Assembly: GCF_009711085.1 (NCBI RefSeq)
Contig: NZ_WMKA01000009.1
Span: 41,781-105,780 of the forward strand
Reading direction: 5' to 3'
Length of the DNA stretch: 64,000 nucleotides
Source of the DNA: Cellulosimicrobium composti
GTDB taxonomy: Bacteria; Actinomycetota; Actinomycetes; Actinomycetales; Cellulomonadaceae
Part shown: positions 10,157 to 18,862 of the stretch, piece by piece
Layout of the letters: the number at the start of each line of letters is the position of its first letter
How positions within the stretch are numbered: the stretch's first letter is position 1
Position numbers and translations under genes: made by a program
Notes under the pieces: generated by a model
Seen by the model: only the letters and a program-made list of their open reading frames with translations
Databases searched by the model: none
What the model was told of the DNA's origin: nothing

Positions 10157-11188
10157 ATGGACGAGACGACGCAGGCCTCCCCGACGGACTTCGGCCCCGT
10201 GGCGCGGCGGCGCCCGGCGAGCGCACCGGCGACCGTGCGGCCACCCGGTCGCTACACCGCGGACACGACCGGACCGCGGCGGGTCCCCCCGGCCGTACCG
10301 TACGCACGACGGCGGCGTGCCGAGCTGGCGGCCCGAGCACGCGACGGTGAGCTCGTCCGGGTGCGGCGTGGTGTCTACCTCCCCTCGCCGCACGTCGCGG
10401 CCTCTGCGCGGGAGGAGTGGCTGCTCGGGCAGGTGCGCGGGCTCGTCGATCGGCTCAGCACATCGTTCTGGGTGAGCCACGACACCGCCGCGCTGCTCTG
10501 GGGATGCTGGACCTGGCGGCTTCCGCCGTTCGCGCACCTGACGCAGCTCGGCCATCCGAACGTGGAGCGCGAGCGCGACGCCGTGGTGCGGCGGCACTGG
10601 ACCGACCTCCCGGTCCGCGATCGCGCGGAGCTCGACGGTGTCCCTGTGACGAGCCTCGAGCGCACGCTGGTCGACTGTGCGCGGGCGCTTCCGCTCGAGC
10701 GCAGCCTGGTCGTCGTCGACTCCGCCCTCCGCATGGGGGCGGACCGACGGCTCGTCGACTCGATCGTCGAGGAGTCGCGGGGAAAGCGGGGGGTCGTGCG
10801 CGCACGCCGCGCCCTGGAGCTCGCGGACCCGAGGTCCGAGTCGCCGGGGGAGACGCTCGTGCGGCTCGCGGCCGTGCTGGGCGGTCTGCCTGCGCCGACC
10901 CCGCAGGTGCCGGTCACGACGGCGCGTGGGACGTACGACGTCGACCTGGCCTGGCTCGACGCCCGGGTGGTGATCGAGTTCGACGGAGCGGTGAAGTACT
11001 CCGGCGGGGCGTACGGGGACCCGGAGGACGTCCGGCGCGCCCAGGACGTCCGCGAGGCGGCGCTGGTGGCCGCGGGCTGGACGGTCGTCCGGTTCACGTG
11101 GGAGGACCTGGGCGACCCGGTGGCGGTCGGGTGCCGGCTCGCGGAGGCTCGCCGTCTCGCTCTGCGCCGTCGTGCCTCACGCCGGTAG
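10157..11188 (+). CDS. AbiEi-antitoxin-like / DUF559-type endonuclease-fold protein
   Basis: A 343-residue protein of a group common in actinobacteria. Residues about 50-90 ([20 protein letters not shown] then RVRRGVYLP) look like the winged-helix domain of AbiEi antitoxins. The middle ([16 protein letters not shown]) is the usual AbiEi continuation. The C-terminal 110 residues resemble DUF559/Vsr-type nuclease folds: [16 protein letters not shown], then [11 protein letters not shown], with a plausible metal-binding acidic pair around the VIEFDG strand. No AbiEii toxin gene is adjacent, so it is an orphan. A CACGCT -10-like hexamer ends 6 nt before the ATG. Repeat arrays A and B lie on either side. 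Its role is unknown; a DNA-binding or DNA-cleaving function is inferred from fold resemblance only. Confidence 0.75.
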   Translation: MDETTQASPTDFGPVARRRPASAPATVRPPGRYTADTTGPRRVPPAVPYARRRRAELAARARDGELVRVRRGVYLPSPHVAASAREEWLLGQVRGLVDRLSTSFWVSHDTAALLWGCWTWRLPPFAHLTQLGHPNVERERDAVVRRHWTDLPVRDRAELDGVPVTSLERTLVDCARALPLERSLVVVDSALRMGADRRLVDSIVEESRGKRGVVRARRALELADPRSESPGETLVRLAAVLGGLPAPTPQVPVTTARGTYDVDLAWLDARVVIEFDGAVKYSGGAYGDPEDVRRAQDVREAALVAAGWTVVRFTWEDLGDPVAVGCRLAEARRLALRRRASRR

Positions 11189-11194
11189 ACGTCC

Positions 11195-11325
11195 GTGCCG
11201 AGGTAGAGCCCTGGTGAGCCGAGGTGGAGCCCTGGTCCAGCCAGGGAGAGGTGAGGTCGTGACCAGGCCTCTACCTCGGCGCACCGGGCCTCTACCTGGC
11301 GAGACCCTGCCTCTACCTCGACGAG
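11195..11325. repeat. Array B: two forward and three inverted 21-bp repeat units between convergent genes
   Basis: Forward GAGGT cores start at 11200 and 11221. Inverted units (CCTCTACCT) start at 11268, 11289 and 11310. Spacing within each set is exactly 21 bp. Forward units lie next to the 3' end of the 10157 gene. Inverted units lie next to the 3' end of the minus-strand 11313 gene, and the last one supplies its TAG stop codon (CGAGGTAG). Each set therefore reads in the direction of the gene it follows. The two halves can also pair as one long imperfect hairpin. Confidence 0.9.
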
Positions 11326-12584
11326 GAGAGGGGCTCTCCCGGGGATGGGGCCGTGGGCTCGCCGAGGAGTTCGAGGTAGCGGGAGCGGGTGCGGACGACG
11401 TCGGCGAGCTGAGTCTGGATCCCGTCGACGAACTCCTCGCGGTAGACGGCGTCGACCTGGACGGAGATCGCGTAGTACAGACCGGTGAACGTCGCGATCG
11501 CGACCGAGACGCGCAGGAGGGTCTGCGTGACGACGAGGTCCGCGCCGCCGACGCCGCCCCCGCCCGCGAGCGAGAACGTGCGCTCCCACGTGCCGCCGTC
11601 GACGTCCCACAGCGCCATGACCTCCGGCGTCACGGTGAGCGTGCCGAGCGCCATGAAGAACAAGCCCATCCCGAGGCTCACGACGAGCACCTGGAGCAGC
11701 TGGCTCGTCGCGATCATCGCGGCGAGGTTCGCTCGTTGCCTCGGGGTGAAGCGGGCGGCGCGCTCGTGCTCCGGCATGTCGGCGGCGGTCTCCGCGAGCG
11801 CCTCGCGCGCCTCTCCCGGCACGCGCAGACCGACGAAGACCACGACGAGCAGGGCGAAGAACGCGCCGAGCACGATGTCCGCGACGCCGTGGGTGCGGTC
11901 GAAGACCTGCCACACCTCGGCGTTGTAGAACAGCACGAGCGAGAAGACGAGCAGCAGCGGCAGCAGCCGTACGAGGCGCAGGAGCGACGCGCCGAGCTCG
12001 TCGACCACCCGCGCGAGGCCCCACCACAGCGACGACAGCACCCCGTACCCGACCACGACGCGCACGGCCCCGAGCAGGACCAGGTTGCCCGCCACCGTGA
12101 GCAGTGCCTCGTCCCACTGCCCGCCGAACACGAGCGGGAGCAGGGCGGGTACGAGGACGAAGAACGCGAGCTCGGGAAGCCCTACCGACTGCGGCAACGT
12201 CGACCAGCGGCGACCCCGTAGCACGTTGAGCCCTGCGTACGCCGCAGCGACGAGCGTCGCACCACCCACGAGCGCGAGCGCGTTCGCCCATGCCGGCCAG
12301 CCGGACCGGATCGCGCCCGTGAGCTCGGCGAGCAGCACGACGAGCAGGAACGGTGCCGACCGCCCGAACACGTCGCGGTCCAGCGAGTGCCCCTCGACGA
12401 GCAGCGGCAGCCCGTTGCGGCGGAAGACGCGCTCGCACGCGGTGACGTCGAGGGGTGCGGTCGCCGGGTAGGTGCCCGGCTGCTCGACGCCGTCCGGACC
12501 GGCCGGATCGTCGTGCCCGACCGGTCCCGCGCCCGAGGCGAGGGCAGGTCGCCCGGTTCGGGACGCGTCGTCGTGCACGCTCAT
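11313..12584 (-). CDS. Multi-pass integral membrane protein of unknown function
   Basis: A 423-residue protein with about eight hydrophobic segments. The first 70 residues are soluble and acidic/Gly/Pro-rich. Membrane spans follow at about 80-100 (FLLVVLLAELTGAI), 105-125, 140-160, 165-185, 205-225 and 235-255, and two more flank the soluble stretch AETAADMPEHERAARFTPRQ. After about 385 the tail is cytosolic (VDAVYREEFVDGIQTQL). I recognise no enzyme motif and no transport-family signature. The ATG at 12584 starts MSVHDDASRTG; reading further upstream would run into the neighbouring gene and repeats. Three inverted repeats lie immediately downstream, the last overlapping the stop codon. It may belong with the flavoprotein upstream, but array C separates them. 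Confidence 0.7.
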   Translation of the reverse strand: MSVHDDASRTGRPALASGAGPVGHDDPAGPDGVEQPGTYPATAPLDVTACERVFRRNGLPLLVEGHSLDRDVFGRSAPFLLVVLLAELTGAIRSGWPAWANALALVGGATLVAAAYAGLNVLRGRRWSTLPQSVGLPELAFFVLVPALLPLVFGGQWDEALLTVAGNLVLLGAVRVVVGYGVLSSLWWGLARVVDELGASLLRLVRLLPLLLVFSLVLFYNAEVWQVFDRTHGVADIVLGAFFALLVVVFVGLRVPGEAREALAETAADMPEHERAARFTPRQRANLAAMIATSQLLQVLVVSLGMGLFFMALGTLTVTPEVMALWDVDGGTWERTFSLAGGGGVGGADLVVTQTLLRVSVAIATFTGLYYAISVQVDAVYREEFVDGIQTQLADVVRTRSRYLELLGEPTAPSPGEPLSSSR

Positions 12585-12645
12585 GCTCGGTGACCCTACC
12601 CGCCGCAGCACCGTGCGCGACCGATGCCGGCGGACGTTCTCAGCG

Positions 12646-12708
12646 ACCACACCTCTACCTCGCGCGACCGGGCCTCTACCTCGCGTGACCGGGCCTCTAC
12701 CTGGCGAC
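12646..12708 (-). repeat. Array C: three 21-bp repeat units 3' of the flavoprotein gene
   Basis: CCTCTACCTCG or CCTCTACCTGG cores start at 12652, 12673 and 12694 with exact 21-bp spacing. Read on the minus strand, the units follow the stop codon of the flavoprotein gene (12716) and have the same polarity as that gene, as in arrays A and B. Two of the three copies share ACCGGGCCTCTACCT. Confidence 0.9.
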
Positions 12709-12715
12709 CAGCGGG

Positions 12716-14470
12716 TCAGCCGAGCTCGGCCGCGAGGGCACGACCCGCCACGCGGCCCGAGTAGAGGCAGCCCCCGAGGAACGTGCCCTCCAGCGCGCGG
12801 TGCCCGTGCACCCCGCCGCCGCCGAAGCCCGCCGCCTCGCCCGCGGCCCACAGACCGGGCAGCACGGAGCCGTCGGCGCGCAGCACGCGCGCGGACGTGT
12901 CGGTCCACAGCCCGCCGAGCGTCTTGCGCGTGAGCACCGACAGGCGCACGGCGAGCAGCGGGCCGTCCTTCGGCGTCGTGAGCGGGCGCGGGGGCGAGAC
13001 GCGGATGAGCCGGTCCACGCGGTAGCGGCGGGCCATCGCCGTCGCGACGACCTGCGGGTCCTTGCCGAGCCCGGTGCGGACCTGCTCGTCGCGCAGGCGG
13101 ACCAGGCGCTCGAGCGACGCCGGGTCCACGTGCCCGCGCGACCCGGGCGTGGCGTCGACGAGCGCGTTCATGCCCGCGGCGAGCTCGGCCGGCGTGTCCG
13201 CCCAGACGAACTCGGGCGACCGCTCGGCGAACCGTGCGACCGGGCCGACGGCGCCGGGCAGCACGCGCTGCGCGAGCAGGCGCACGTCCTTGCCGGTGAG
13301 GTCGGGGTTCTGCTCGGACCCCGAGAGCGCGAACTCGGTCTCCATGACGGCCTTGTTGAGCACGAACCAGGAGTGGTCGTCGCCGCGCTCGGTGAGGTGC
13401 TGCAGCGCGCCGAGCGCGTCGAAGCCGGGGAACAGCGGCGCGGGCAGCCGGTTGCCGTCGGCGTCGAGCCACAGCGAGCTCGGACCGGGCAGGATGCGGA
13501 TGCCGTGGTCGGTCCACACGGGGGAGTGGTTCGCGATCCCCTCCGGGTAGTGCCACATGCGGTCCTCGTGGACGAGCGCGGCGCCCGCGTCGGCGGCGAC
13601 GCCGATCATGAGCCCGTCGGTCGAGTCGGGGACGCCGGAGAGCATGCGGGCGGGCAGGTGGCCGGCGGACCGCGGCCAGCGCGAGCGCACGAGCTCGTGG
13701 TTCGCGCCGATGCCGCCCGACGTCACGACGACGGCGCTCGCCGCGATCTCGACCTCGCCGACCACGTCGCGCGACGACGGCGCCCCGCGCTCCGCGTCGG
13801 ACGGCGCGAGGACCTGCGCCCGCACGCCCGTCACCGCGCCGTCGGTCACGACGAGCGACGTGACCCGGTGCCGGAACCGCAGGTCGAGCAGGCCCGCGGC
13901 CCGGGCGTCGAGCGCGGCGCGCACGAACGGCTCCAGGATCGCCGGCCCGGTGCCCCACGTCACGTGGAACCGCGGCACGGAGTTGCCGTGGGCGCCGGCC
14001 GCCGACCCGTCGGCGCCCGAGCGCACCGGGTACCCGCCGCGCTCGGCCCACTGCACGAGCGGGAACCACCGCACGCCCTTGCCGTGCAGCCAGTCGCGCA
14101 TCTCCCCGGCGGCGAAGTCGACGAACCCGCGCGCCCAGGCGTACCCGTGGCGGTCGGGGCCCTCGCCGCGGTCGGCGCCGGGCGCGAACTGCGCGGACCC
14201 GAGCCAGTCGTCGAACGCGAGCTCGGCGGAGTCGGTGACGCCCATGCGCCGCTGCTCGGGCGAGCCGACGAGGAACAGCCCGCCGAACGACCACCACGCC
14301 TGGCCGCCGAGGCTCGCGGCCGGCTCCTGGTCGAGCAGGACGACGCGTCGCCCCGCCGCGGTGAGCTCGGTCGCCGCGACGAGCCCCGCGAGGCCGGCGC
14401 CCACGACGACGACGTCGGGGCTCTCGACCGGGCCGTGGGTGGAGGAGGAGTCGACCACGCTGTCACTCAT
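12716..14470 (-). CDS. FAD-binding dehydrogenase (fumarate reductase / ketosteroid dehydrogenase-like flavoprotein)
   Basis: A 584-residue soluble flavoprotein. The N-terminal Rossmann motif VVVVGAGLAGLVAATEL is at about 19-35. SLGGQAWWSFGGLFLVG, HVTWGTGPAILEPFV and the C-terminal LPGLWAAGEAAGFGGGGVHG, with GTFLGGCLYSG, complete the FAD site. This matches the 'putative FAD-binding dehydrogenase' branch of the succinate dehydrogenase/fumarate reductase flavoprotein superfamily, close to 3-ketosteroid delta-1-dehydrogenases. The substrate is unknown. No signal peptide or haem-binding domain is present. A TAGTGT -10 ends 6 nt before the ATG, so a leaderless transcript is likely even though glgX ends only 32 bp upstream. 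Array C and a membrane-protein gene follow. Confidence 0.85.
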   Translation of the reverse strand: MSDSVVDSSSTHGPVESPDVVVVGAGLAGLVAATELTAAGRRVVLLDQEPAASLGGQAWWSFGGLFLVGSPEQRRMGVTDSAELAFDDWLGSAQFAPGADRGEGPDRHGYAWARGFVDFAAGEMRDWLHGKGVRWFPLVQWAERGGYPVRSGADGSAAGAHGNSVPRFHVTWGTGPAILEPFVRAALDARAAGLLDLRFRHRVTSLVVTDGAVTGVRAQVLAPSDAERGAPSSRDVVGEVEIAASAVVVTSGGIGANHELVRSRWPRSAGHLPARMLSGVPDSTDGLMIGVAADAGAALVHEDRMWHYPEGIANHSPVWTDHGIRILPGPSSLWLDADGNRLPAPLFPGFDALGALQHLTERGDDHSWFVLNKAVMETEFALSGSEQNPDLTGKDVRLLAQRVLPGAVGPVARFAERSPEFVWADTPAELAAGMNALVDATPGSRGHVDPASLERLVRLRDEQVRTGLGKDPQVVATAMARRYRVDRLIRVSPPRPLTTPKDGPLLAVRLSVLTRKTLGGLWTDTSARVLRADGSVLPGLWAAGEAAGFGGGGVHGHRALEGTFLGGCLYSGRVAGRALAAELG

Positions 14471-14476
14471 GCGCGA

Positions 14477-14506
14477 ACACTAGAGCACGCGGGCGCCGAC
14501 GGTCAC
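14477..14506 (-). promoter_or_regulatory. Promoter of the FAD dehydrogenase gene, overlapping the glgX stop
   Basis: On the minus strand GTGACC (-35) is followed by 18 nt and TAGTGT (-10, forward 14477-14482), then 6 nt to the ATG at 14470. The -35 includes the glgX stop codon. Confidence 0.45.
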
Positions 14507-16803
14507 CGCGTCACGTAGACGCGCAGGCTCAGCGCCTCGAGCCCGACGACGTCGCCCGCGCGGGCGGTGCCGTCGCCGTCGACGTGCGCGCGGTCGCCGG
14601 GGTGCTCCCAGTCCGAGTCCCACACGAGCTCCCACACCTCCGGGCCGCCGCCCGCGGTGGCGCGGACCCCCGGCAGGGTGACGTCGACCGGGTCGAGCGA
14701 CCCCGCGAGCACCACGAGCACGTCCGCGTCGCCCGGCGACGGCGCGGTGCGCAGCATCTGGAGCGTGCGGACCGCGGGGTCGTGCCACGTCGCGTGGTCG
14801 AGGAGCTCGCCGTCGGCGTCGAACCACACGAGGTCCGGCACCCCGACCGCCGCGTCCCCGGCGGCGGGCCGCGGGCGCCCCGTGAAGAACGCGTCCGCAC
14901 GCAGCGCCGGGTGCTCGCGCCGCAGCGCGAGGAGGTGGCGCGCCGTCGCGAGCAGGTCCTTGCGCCACGGCGCGAGGTCCCACGACACCCACGACGTCTC
15001 GTCGTCCTGCACGTAGGCGTTGTTGTTGCCCCGCTGCGTGCGCCCCATCTCGTCGCCCGCGGTGATCATCGGGGTGCCTGCGGCGAGCAGCAGCGTCGCG
15101 AGGAGGTTGCGGATCGACCGGCGCCGCAGCGGCGCGATCTCCACCCCGAGCCCGTCGATCCCGTCGGCCGTCGCGTCCGGCGTCGCGACGGGCCCCTCGA
15201 GCCCGTGGTTCCACGAGCGGTTGTCGTCGGTGCCGTCGCGGTTGCCCTCGCCGTTCGCGAGGTTGTGCTTGTGGTCGTACGCGACGAGGTCGGCGAGCGT
15301 GAACCCGTCGTGCGCGGTCACGTAGCTCACGGACGCGACGGGCCCGCGCACGAGCGGCGGGTCGGAGTGGCCGAACAGGTCCGCCGAGCCCGCGAGCCGC
15401 GTCGCGAGGTCGCGCACGCCGTGGCCCGGGCGCCCGTGCGACGCCTCGCGCGCGTCCGCGAGCCAGAACTGGCGCACGGCGTCGCGGAACCGGTCGTTCC
15501 ACTCCGCCATGGGCGGCGGGAACTGGCCCGTGCGCCACCCGCCCGGCCCGACGTCCCACGGCTCCGCGACGAGCTTGAGCCCGCACAGCACCGGGTCCGT
15601 CTGGAGCGCGACGAGGAACGGGTGGTCCGGGTCGAAGCCGCTCGACCCGCGCCCGAGCGTCACCGCGAGGTCGAACCGGAACCCGTCGACGCCGACGACC
15701 TGCGCCCAGTGGCGCAGCGAGTCGAGCGCGGCGCGCACGACGGCGGGCCGGCGGAAGTCGAGCGAGTTGCCCGTCCCGGTGACGTCCGCGAGCCGCGCCG
15801 GCGTGGCGCCGTCGTGCAGGTAGTACCCGGCGTTGTCCAGCCCGCGCCACGACAGGTGGTAGCCGTCCGCGCCGCCCTCGCACGTGTGGTTGTGCACGAC
15901 GTCGAGCAGCACCTCGATCCCGGCCTCGTGCAGCAGGTGCACCATGCCCCGCACCTCGTCGAGCACGGCGCCCGGGCCGGCCTCCTGCGCGGCGCGCGTC
16001 GCGTACGCCGCGTGGGGCGCGAAGAACCCGAGCGTCGAGTAGCCCCAGTAGTTCGTGCGGCCGGACGCGAGCAGGTGCGGCTCCGGCACGTTCGCGTGCA
16101 CGGGCAGCAGCTCGAGCGTCGTGACGCCGAGCGACCGCAGGTGCTCGACGGTCACCGGGTGCGCGACGCCCGCGTACGTGCCGCGCAGGTGCTCGGGCAG
16201 CGCCTCCAGGCGCTGCGTGAGGCCGCGCACGTGCGCCTCGTAGATCACGGTGTCGCGCCACGGCACGCGCGGCCGCGGCGCGAGGGGCCCGGTCGGCTCG
16301 GCGACGACCACGGAGTGCGGCACGAACGGCAGCGAGTCGCGCGCGTCGGGCGGGCCGTACGGGTCGTCGCCCACCTGCCCGCGGATCGCCGGGTCGTCGA
16401 CGAGCTCGCCGACGAGTCCGCGCGCGTACGGGTCGACGAGCAGCTTCGCGGGGTTGTGCCGCAACCCCGCGGCGGGCTCCCACGGGCCGTGCACGCGGAA
16501 CCCGTACCGCTGCCCGGGACGCACCCCGGGGACGTGCGCGCGCCACACGCCGAAGGCCGGTCCTGCGAGCGGCACGCGGCGCTCGCGGTAGCGCGCCGGG
16601 TCGTGGGCGGGCCGCGCGGCGTCGACCACGTCCACGAGGCACAGCTCGACGGCGCTCGCGTGCGACGCGAGGACCGCGACGTCCACGCCGTCGCCCACGA
16701 CGTGCACGCCGAGCGGCGGCACGGGGGCGTGCCGGTCGACGGGACCGGGCGCGACCGGGGGCGCGGCGGGGGCGGGGGACGGGTCGGGGGACGGCGCGTG
16801 CAC
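14503..16803 (-). CDS. glgX: Glycogen debranching enzyme GlgX (isoamylase-type, GH13_11)
   Basis: Hydrolyses alpha-1,6 branches of limit glycogen, complementing GlgP. About 766 residues. A Pro-rich start (about 25 residues) precedes the CBM48-like N-terminal domain: PLGVHVVGDGVDVAVLASHA, then YGFRVHGPWEP. The catalytic barrel shows DVVHNHTCEGG, nucleophile region VDGFRFDLAVTLGR (about D374), acid/base region LVAEPWDVGPGGW (about E411) and VSYVTAHDGFTLADLV. EMGRTQRGNNNAYVQD is diagnostic for GlgX. The GTG at 16803 gives the best fit; an ATG 10 nt upstream is in another frame. It is divergent from etfB across 111 bp and not adjacent to glgP or glgE. Confidence 0.93.
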   Translation of the reverse strand: MHAPSPDPSPAPAAPPVAPGPVDRHAPVPPLGVHVVGDGVDVAVLASHASAVELCLVDVVDAARPAHDPARYRERRVPLAGPAFGVWRAHVPGVRPGQRYGFRVHGPWEPAAGLRHNPAKLLVDPYARGLVGELVDDPAIRGQVGDDPYGPPDARDSLPFVPHSVVVAEPTGPLAPRPRVPWRDTVIYEAHVRGLTQRLEALPEHLRGTYAGVAHPVTVEHLRSLGVTTLELLPVHANVPEPHLLASGRTNYWGYSTLGFFAPHAAYATRAAQEAGPGAVLDEVRGMVHLLHEAGIEVLLDVVHNHTCEGGADGYHLSWRGLDNAGYYLHDGATPARLADVTGTGNSLDFRRPAVVRAALDSLRHWAQVVGVDGFRFDLAVTLGRGSSGFDPDHPFLVALQTDPVLCGLKLVAEPWDVGPGGWRTGQFPPPMAEWNDRFRDAVRQFWLADAREASHGRPGHGVRDLATRLAGSADLFGHSDPPLVRGPVASVSYVTAHDGFTLADLVAYDHKHNLANGEGNRDGTDDNRSWNHGLEGPVATPDATADGIDGLGVEIAPLRRRSIRNLLATLLLAAGTPMITAGDEMGRTQRGNNNAYVQDDETSWVSWDLAPWRKDLLATARHLLALRREHPALRADAFFTGRPRPAAGDAAVGVPDLVWFDADGELLDHATWHDPAVRTLQMLRTAPSPGDADVLVVLAGSLDPVDVTLPGVRATAGGGPEVWELVWDSDWEHPGDRAHVDGDGTARAGDVVGLEALSLRVYVTR

Positions 16804-16914
16804 GCGTCCATTGTGGCGGGTGTCACCGGTCCGGCCGGTCGCCCGCCGGTAGGCTTCCCCGAGCGGGCCGGGAACCTCTCCGGCCGACCGCCCAGCGCAC
16901 AGGGAGAGCAGCCG

Positions 16915-17730
16915 ATGCGGATCGTCGTCGCCGTGAAGTACGTCCCGGACATCCACGCGGACCGGGGCTTCGAGGACGGGCGCGTCGTGCGCCGGGCCGA
17001 CGAGGGCACGCTCAACGAGCTCGACGAGAACGCGGTCGAGGCCGCGCTGCGCCTCAAGGAGGCGCTGCCGGAGGACGAGCGCGAGACCAGCGAGGTCGTC
17101 GTGCTCACGGTGGCCGGGCCGGACGCCGACGGCGCCGTGCGCCGCGCGTACCAGCTCGGCGCGGACCGCGGCGTGCGCGTGAGCGACGACGCGATCGCGG
17201 GCTCCGACTACTTCGGCACCGCGCGCGTGCTCGCCGCCGCGGTGCGCCGCCTCGCGGACGAGGCCCCGGTGGACGTCGTCGTGACGGGCATGGCCGCGCT
17301 CGACGGTCTGGGCTCCGTCGTCCCGGCGCTCCTGTCCGCCGAGCTCGACCTCCCGCAGCTCACGCTCGCCGGGAGGCTCGAGGTCGAGGGCGGGCCGGGA
17401 GCGCGCACCGCGCGCGTCACGCGCGAGCTCGACGGCGTCGAGGAGGTCCTCGAGGCGCCGCTGCCCGCCGTCGTGTCGGTCACCGACCACGCGAACGACC
17501 CGCGCATGCCCAACTTCAAGCTCATCATGGCGGCGCGCACGCGCCCCGTGGAGGCGTGGAGCCTCGCCGACCTCGGCGTCGACGCCGCGCTCGTCGGCGA
17601 CGCCGGCGCGCGCACGCGCGTGCTCGACGCGTCGCCGCGACCCCCGCGCCCCGACGCCGAGATCGTCGTCGACAAGGGCGAGGGCGGGCGCGCCCTGGCC
17701 GAGTTCCTCATCCGCAACGACCTGGTCTGA
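16915..17730 (+). CDS. etfB: Electron transfer flavoprotein beta subunit
   Basis: Small subunit of the ETF that passes electrons from acyl-CoA and other flavin dehydrogenases to the respiratory chain. 271 residues. The start MRIVVAVKYVPD and the signature segment RVTRELDGVEEVLEAPLPAV, then VTDHANDPRMPNFKLIMAARTRP, are typical of the FixA/EtfB family. The ATG has AGGGAGAG 6 nt upstream. TAGGCT at 16850 is a possible -10. It is followed after 13 bp by etfA, the universal order. The pair is the left end of a block also conserved in Mycobacterium (etfB, etfA, iscS-like, mnmA, metE-like, ligA). Confidence 0.96.
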   Translation: MRIVVAVKYVPDIHADRGFEDGRVVRRADEGTLNELDENAVEAALRLKEALPEDERETSEVVVLTVAGPDADGAVRRAYQLGADRGVRVSDDAIAGSDYFGTARVLAAAVRRLADEAPVDVVVTGMAALDGLGSVVPALLSAELDLPQLTLAGRLEVEGGPGARTARVTRELDGVEEVLEAPLPAVVSVTDHANDPRMPNFKLIMAARTRPVEAWSLADLGVDAALVGDAGARTRVLDASPRPPRPDAEIVVDKGEGGRALAEFLIRNDLV

Positions 17731-17743
17731 GAGGCGTCCGCAC

Positions 17744-18751
17744 ATGAGCACCCCCGGGACCCGCACCGTCCTCGTCCTCCTCGACTCCGCCGCGACCGAG
17801 CTGCGCTCGCCCGTCCTGGAGCTCCTCACGATCGGCCGCGCCCTCGGCCGGGTCGAGGCCGTCGCGCTCGAGGCGCCGAGCGTCGGCGTGCTCGCCCAGC
17901 TCGGCGCGCACGGCGTCGCGCTCGTGCGCCAGGCCGAGCCGTCGTCCGGCGGGGAGGTCGTCACGGGCGACGCGCTGCACCTGACCCCCGTGGTGGCCGA
18001 GGTCCTCGCCGCGGCCGCGCGCGCGTCGCACGCGGACGCCGTCCTGCTGACGTCGTCGTTCCCGAACAAGGAGGCCGCGGCGCGGCTCGCGTTCCTCACC
18101 GAGGCGGGACTCGTCGTCGACGCCTCCGCGCTGCACGACGACGGCACGCACCTCGTCGCGGACAAGCGCGTGTTCGCCGGGTCCTGGGACGTGCGCAGCG
18201 AGATCCTCACCGACCCGGCCGTGCTCACGCTGCGCGCCAACTCCGTCGTGCCGCAGCCCGCGGACGCCGCGGTCGCGACGGAGGTCGAGGCGCTGCGCGT
18301 CGAGCTCTCGCCCGCCGCGACGGCCGCGCGCGTCGTGTCCCGGACGGTCGACGAGTCCGCGGGGGCGGGGCGCCCCGCGCTCGGCGAGGCCGCGATCGTC
18401 GTCGCGGGCGGGCGCGGCACGAACGGCGACTTCGGGCCGGTCGTCGAGCTCGCCGACGCGCTCGGCGCCGCCGTGGGCGCGACGCGCGACGCCGTCTACG
18501 AGGGCTGGCACGACCAGTTCGTCGGCCAGACGGGCGTCACGGTCGCGCCGCGCCTGTACATCGGCGCGGGCATCTCGGGTGCGCCGCACCACCGCGGCGG
18601 CATGCAGGCGTCGCAGGTGATCGTCGCGGTGAACAACGACCCCGAGTGCCCGCTGTTCGAGATCTCGGACTTCGCGGTCGTCGGCGACCTCGCGGACGTG
18701 CTGCCCCAGGCCGCCGAGGTGCTGCGCGAGCACCGGGCGTCGCAGGGGTAG
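17744..18751 (+). CDS. etfA: Electron transfer flavoprotein alpha subunit
   Basis: FAD-carrying subunit of ETF. 335 residues, the normal size. The C-terminal FAD domain carries VAGGRGTNGDFGPVVELAD, VGQTGVTVAPRLYIGAGISG and HHRGGMQASQVIVAVNNDPECP, the classic EtfA signature. One small departure is GISGAPHHRGG, where many homologues have GISGAIQHLAG. The start follows etfB by 13 bp, so both subunits are cotranscribed. Confidence 0.96.
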   Translation: MSTPGTRTVLVLLDSAATELRSPVLELLTIGRALGRVEAVALEAPSVGVLAQLGAHGVALVRQAEPSSGGEVVTGDALHLTPVVAEVLAAAARASHADAVLLTSSFPNKEAAARLAFLTEAGLVVDASALHDDGTHLVADKRVFAGSWDVRSEILTDPAVLTLRANSVVPQPADAAVATEVEALRVELSPAATAARVVSRTVDESAGAGRPALGEAAIVVAGGRGTNGDFGPVVELADALGAAVGATRDAVYEGWHDQFVGQTGVTVAPRLYIGAGISGAPHHRGGMQASQVIVAVNNDPECPLFEISDFAVVGDLADVLPQAAEVLREHRASQG

Positions 18752-18757
18752 CCGAGA

Positions 18758-18812
18758 GTTCACCCGCCGTCCTCCGGGCGGTGGTCGACCGGTCACCGAC
18801 CGTTCCTAGTGT
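18758..18812 (+). promoter_or_regulatory. PHO-box-like direct repeats and promoter of the PhoX gene
   Basis: Five heptamers phased every 11 bp start at 18758 (GTTCACC), 18769 (GTCCTCC), 18780 (GGTGGTC), 18791 (GGTCACC) and 18802 (GTTCCTA). TAGTGT at 18807-18812 could be the -10. PhoP boxes of Streptomyces are 11-bp direct repeats of GTTCACC-like units. A 7-bp hairpin lies in the leader at about 18821-18838. Two of the five units are poor, so the call is tentative. Confidence 0.6.
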
Positions 18813-18862
18813 CGGGTCGGCTCCCCGTGACGGGGAGTCCCCCCGACCCGTGGAGACGACCG

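Noticed and set aside
3215-10597. A minus-strand open frame continuing for about 2460 codons through glgE and antisense to glgP
   Set aside because: Only the first 600 codons (treS) carry recognisable motifs. The rest is Arg/Ala-rich shadow translation caused by high GC at third positions.
10157-11188. A complete AbiE toxin-antitoxin system
   Set aside because: Only an AbiEi-like domain is present; neither neighbour resembles the AbiEii nucleotidyltransferase toxin.
9893-12708. Reading the repeat arrays as a CRISPR array
   Set aside because: Units abut with no unique spacers, are only about 21 bp, change orientation and occur in three places; no cas gene is present.
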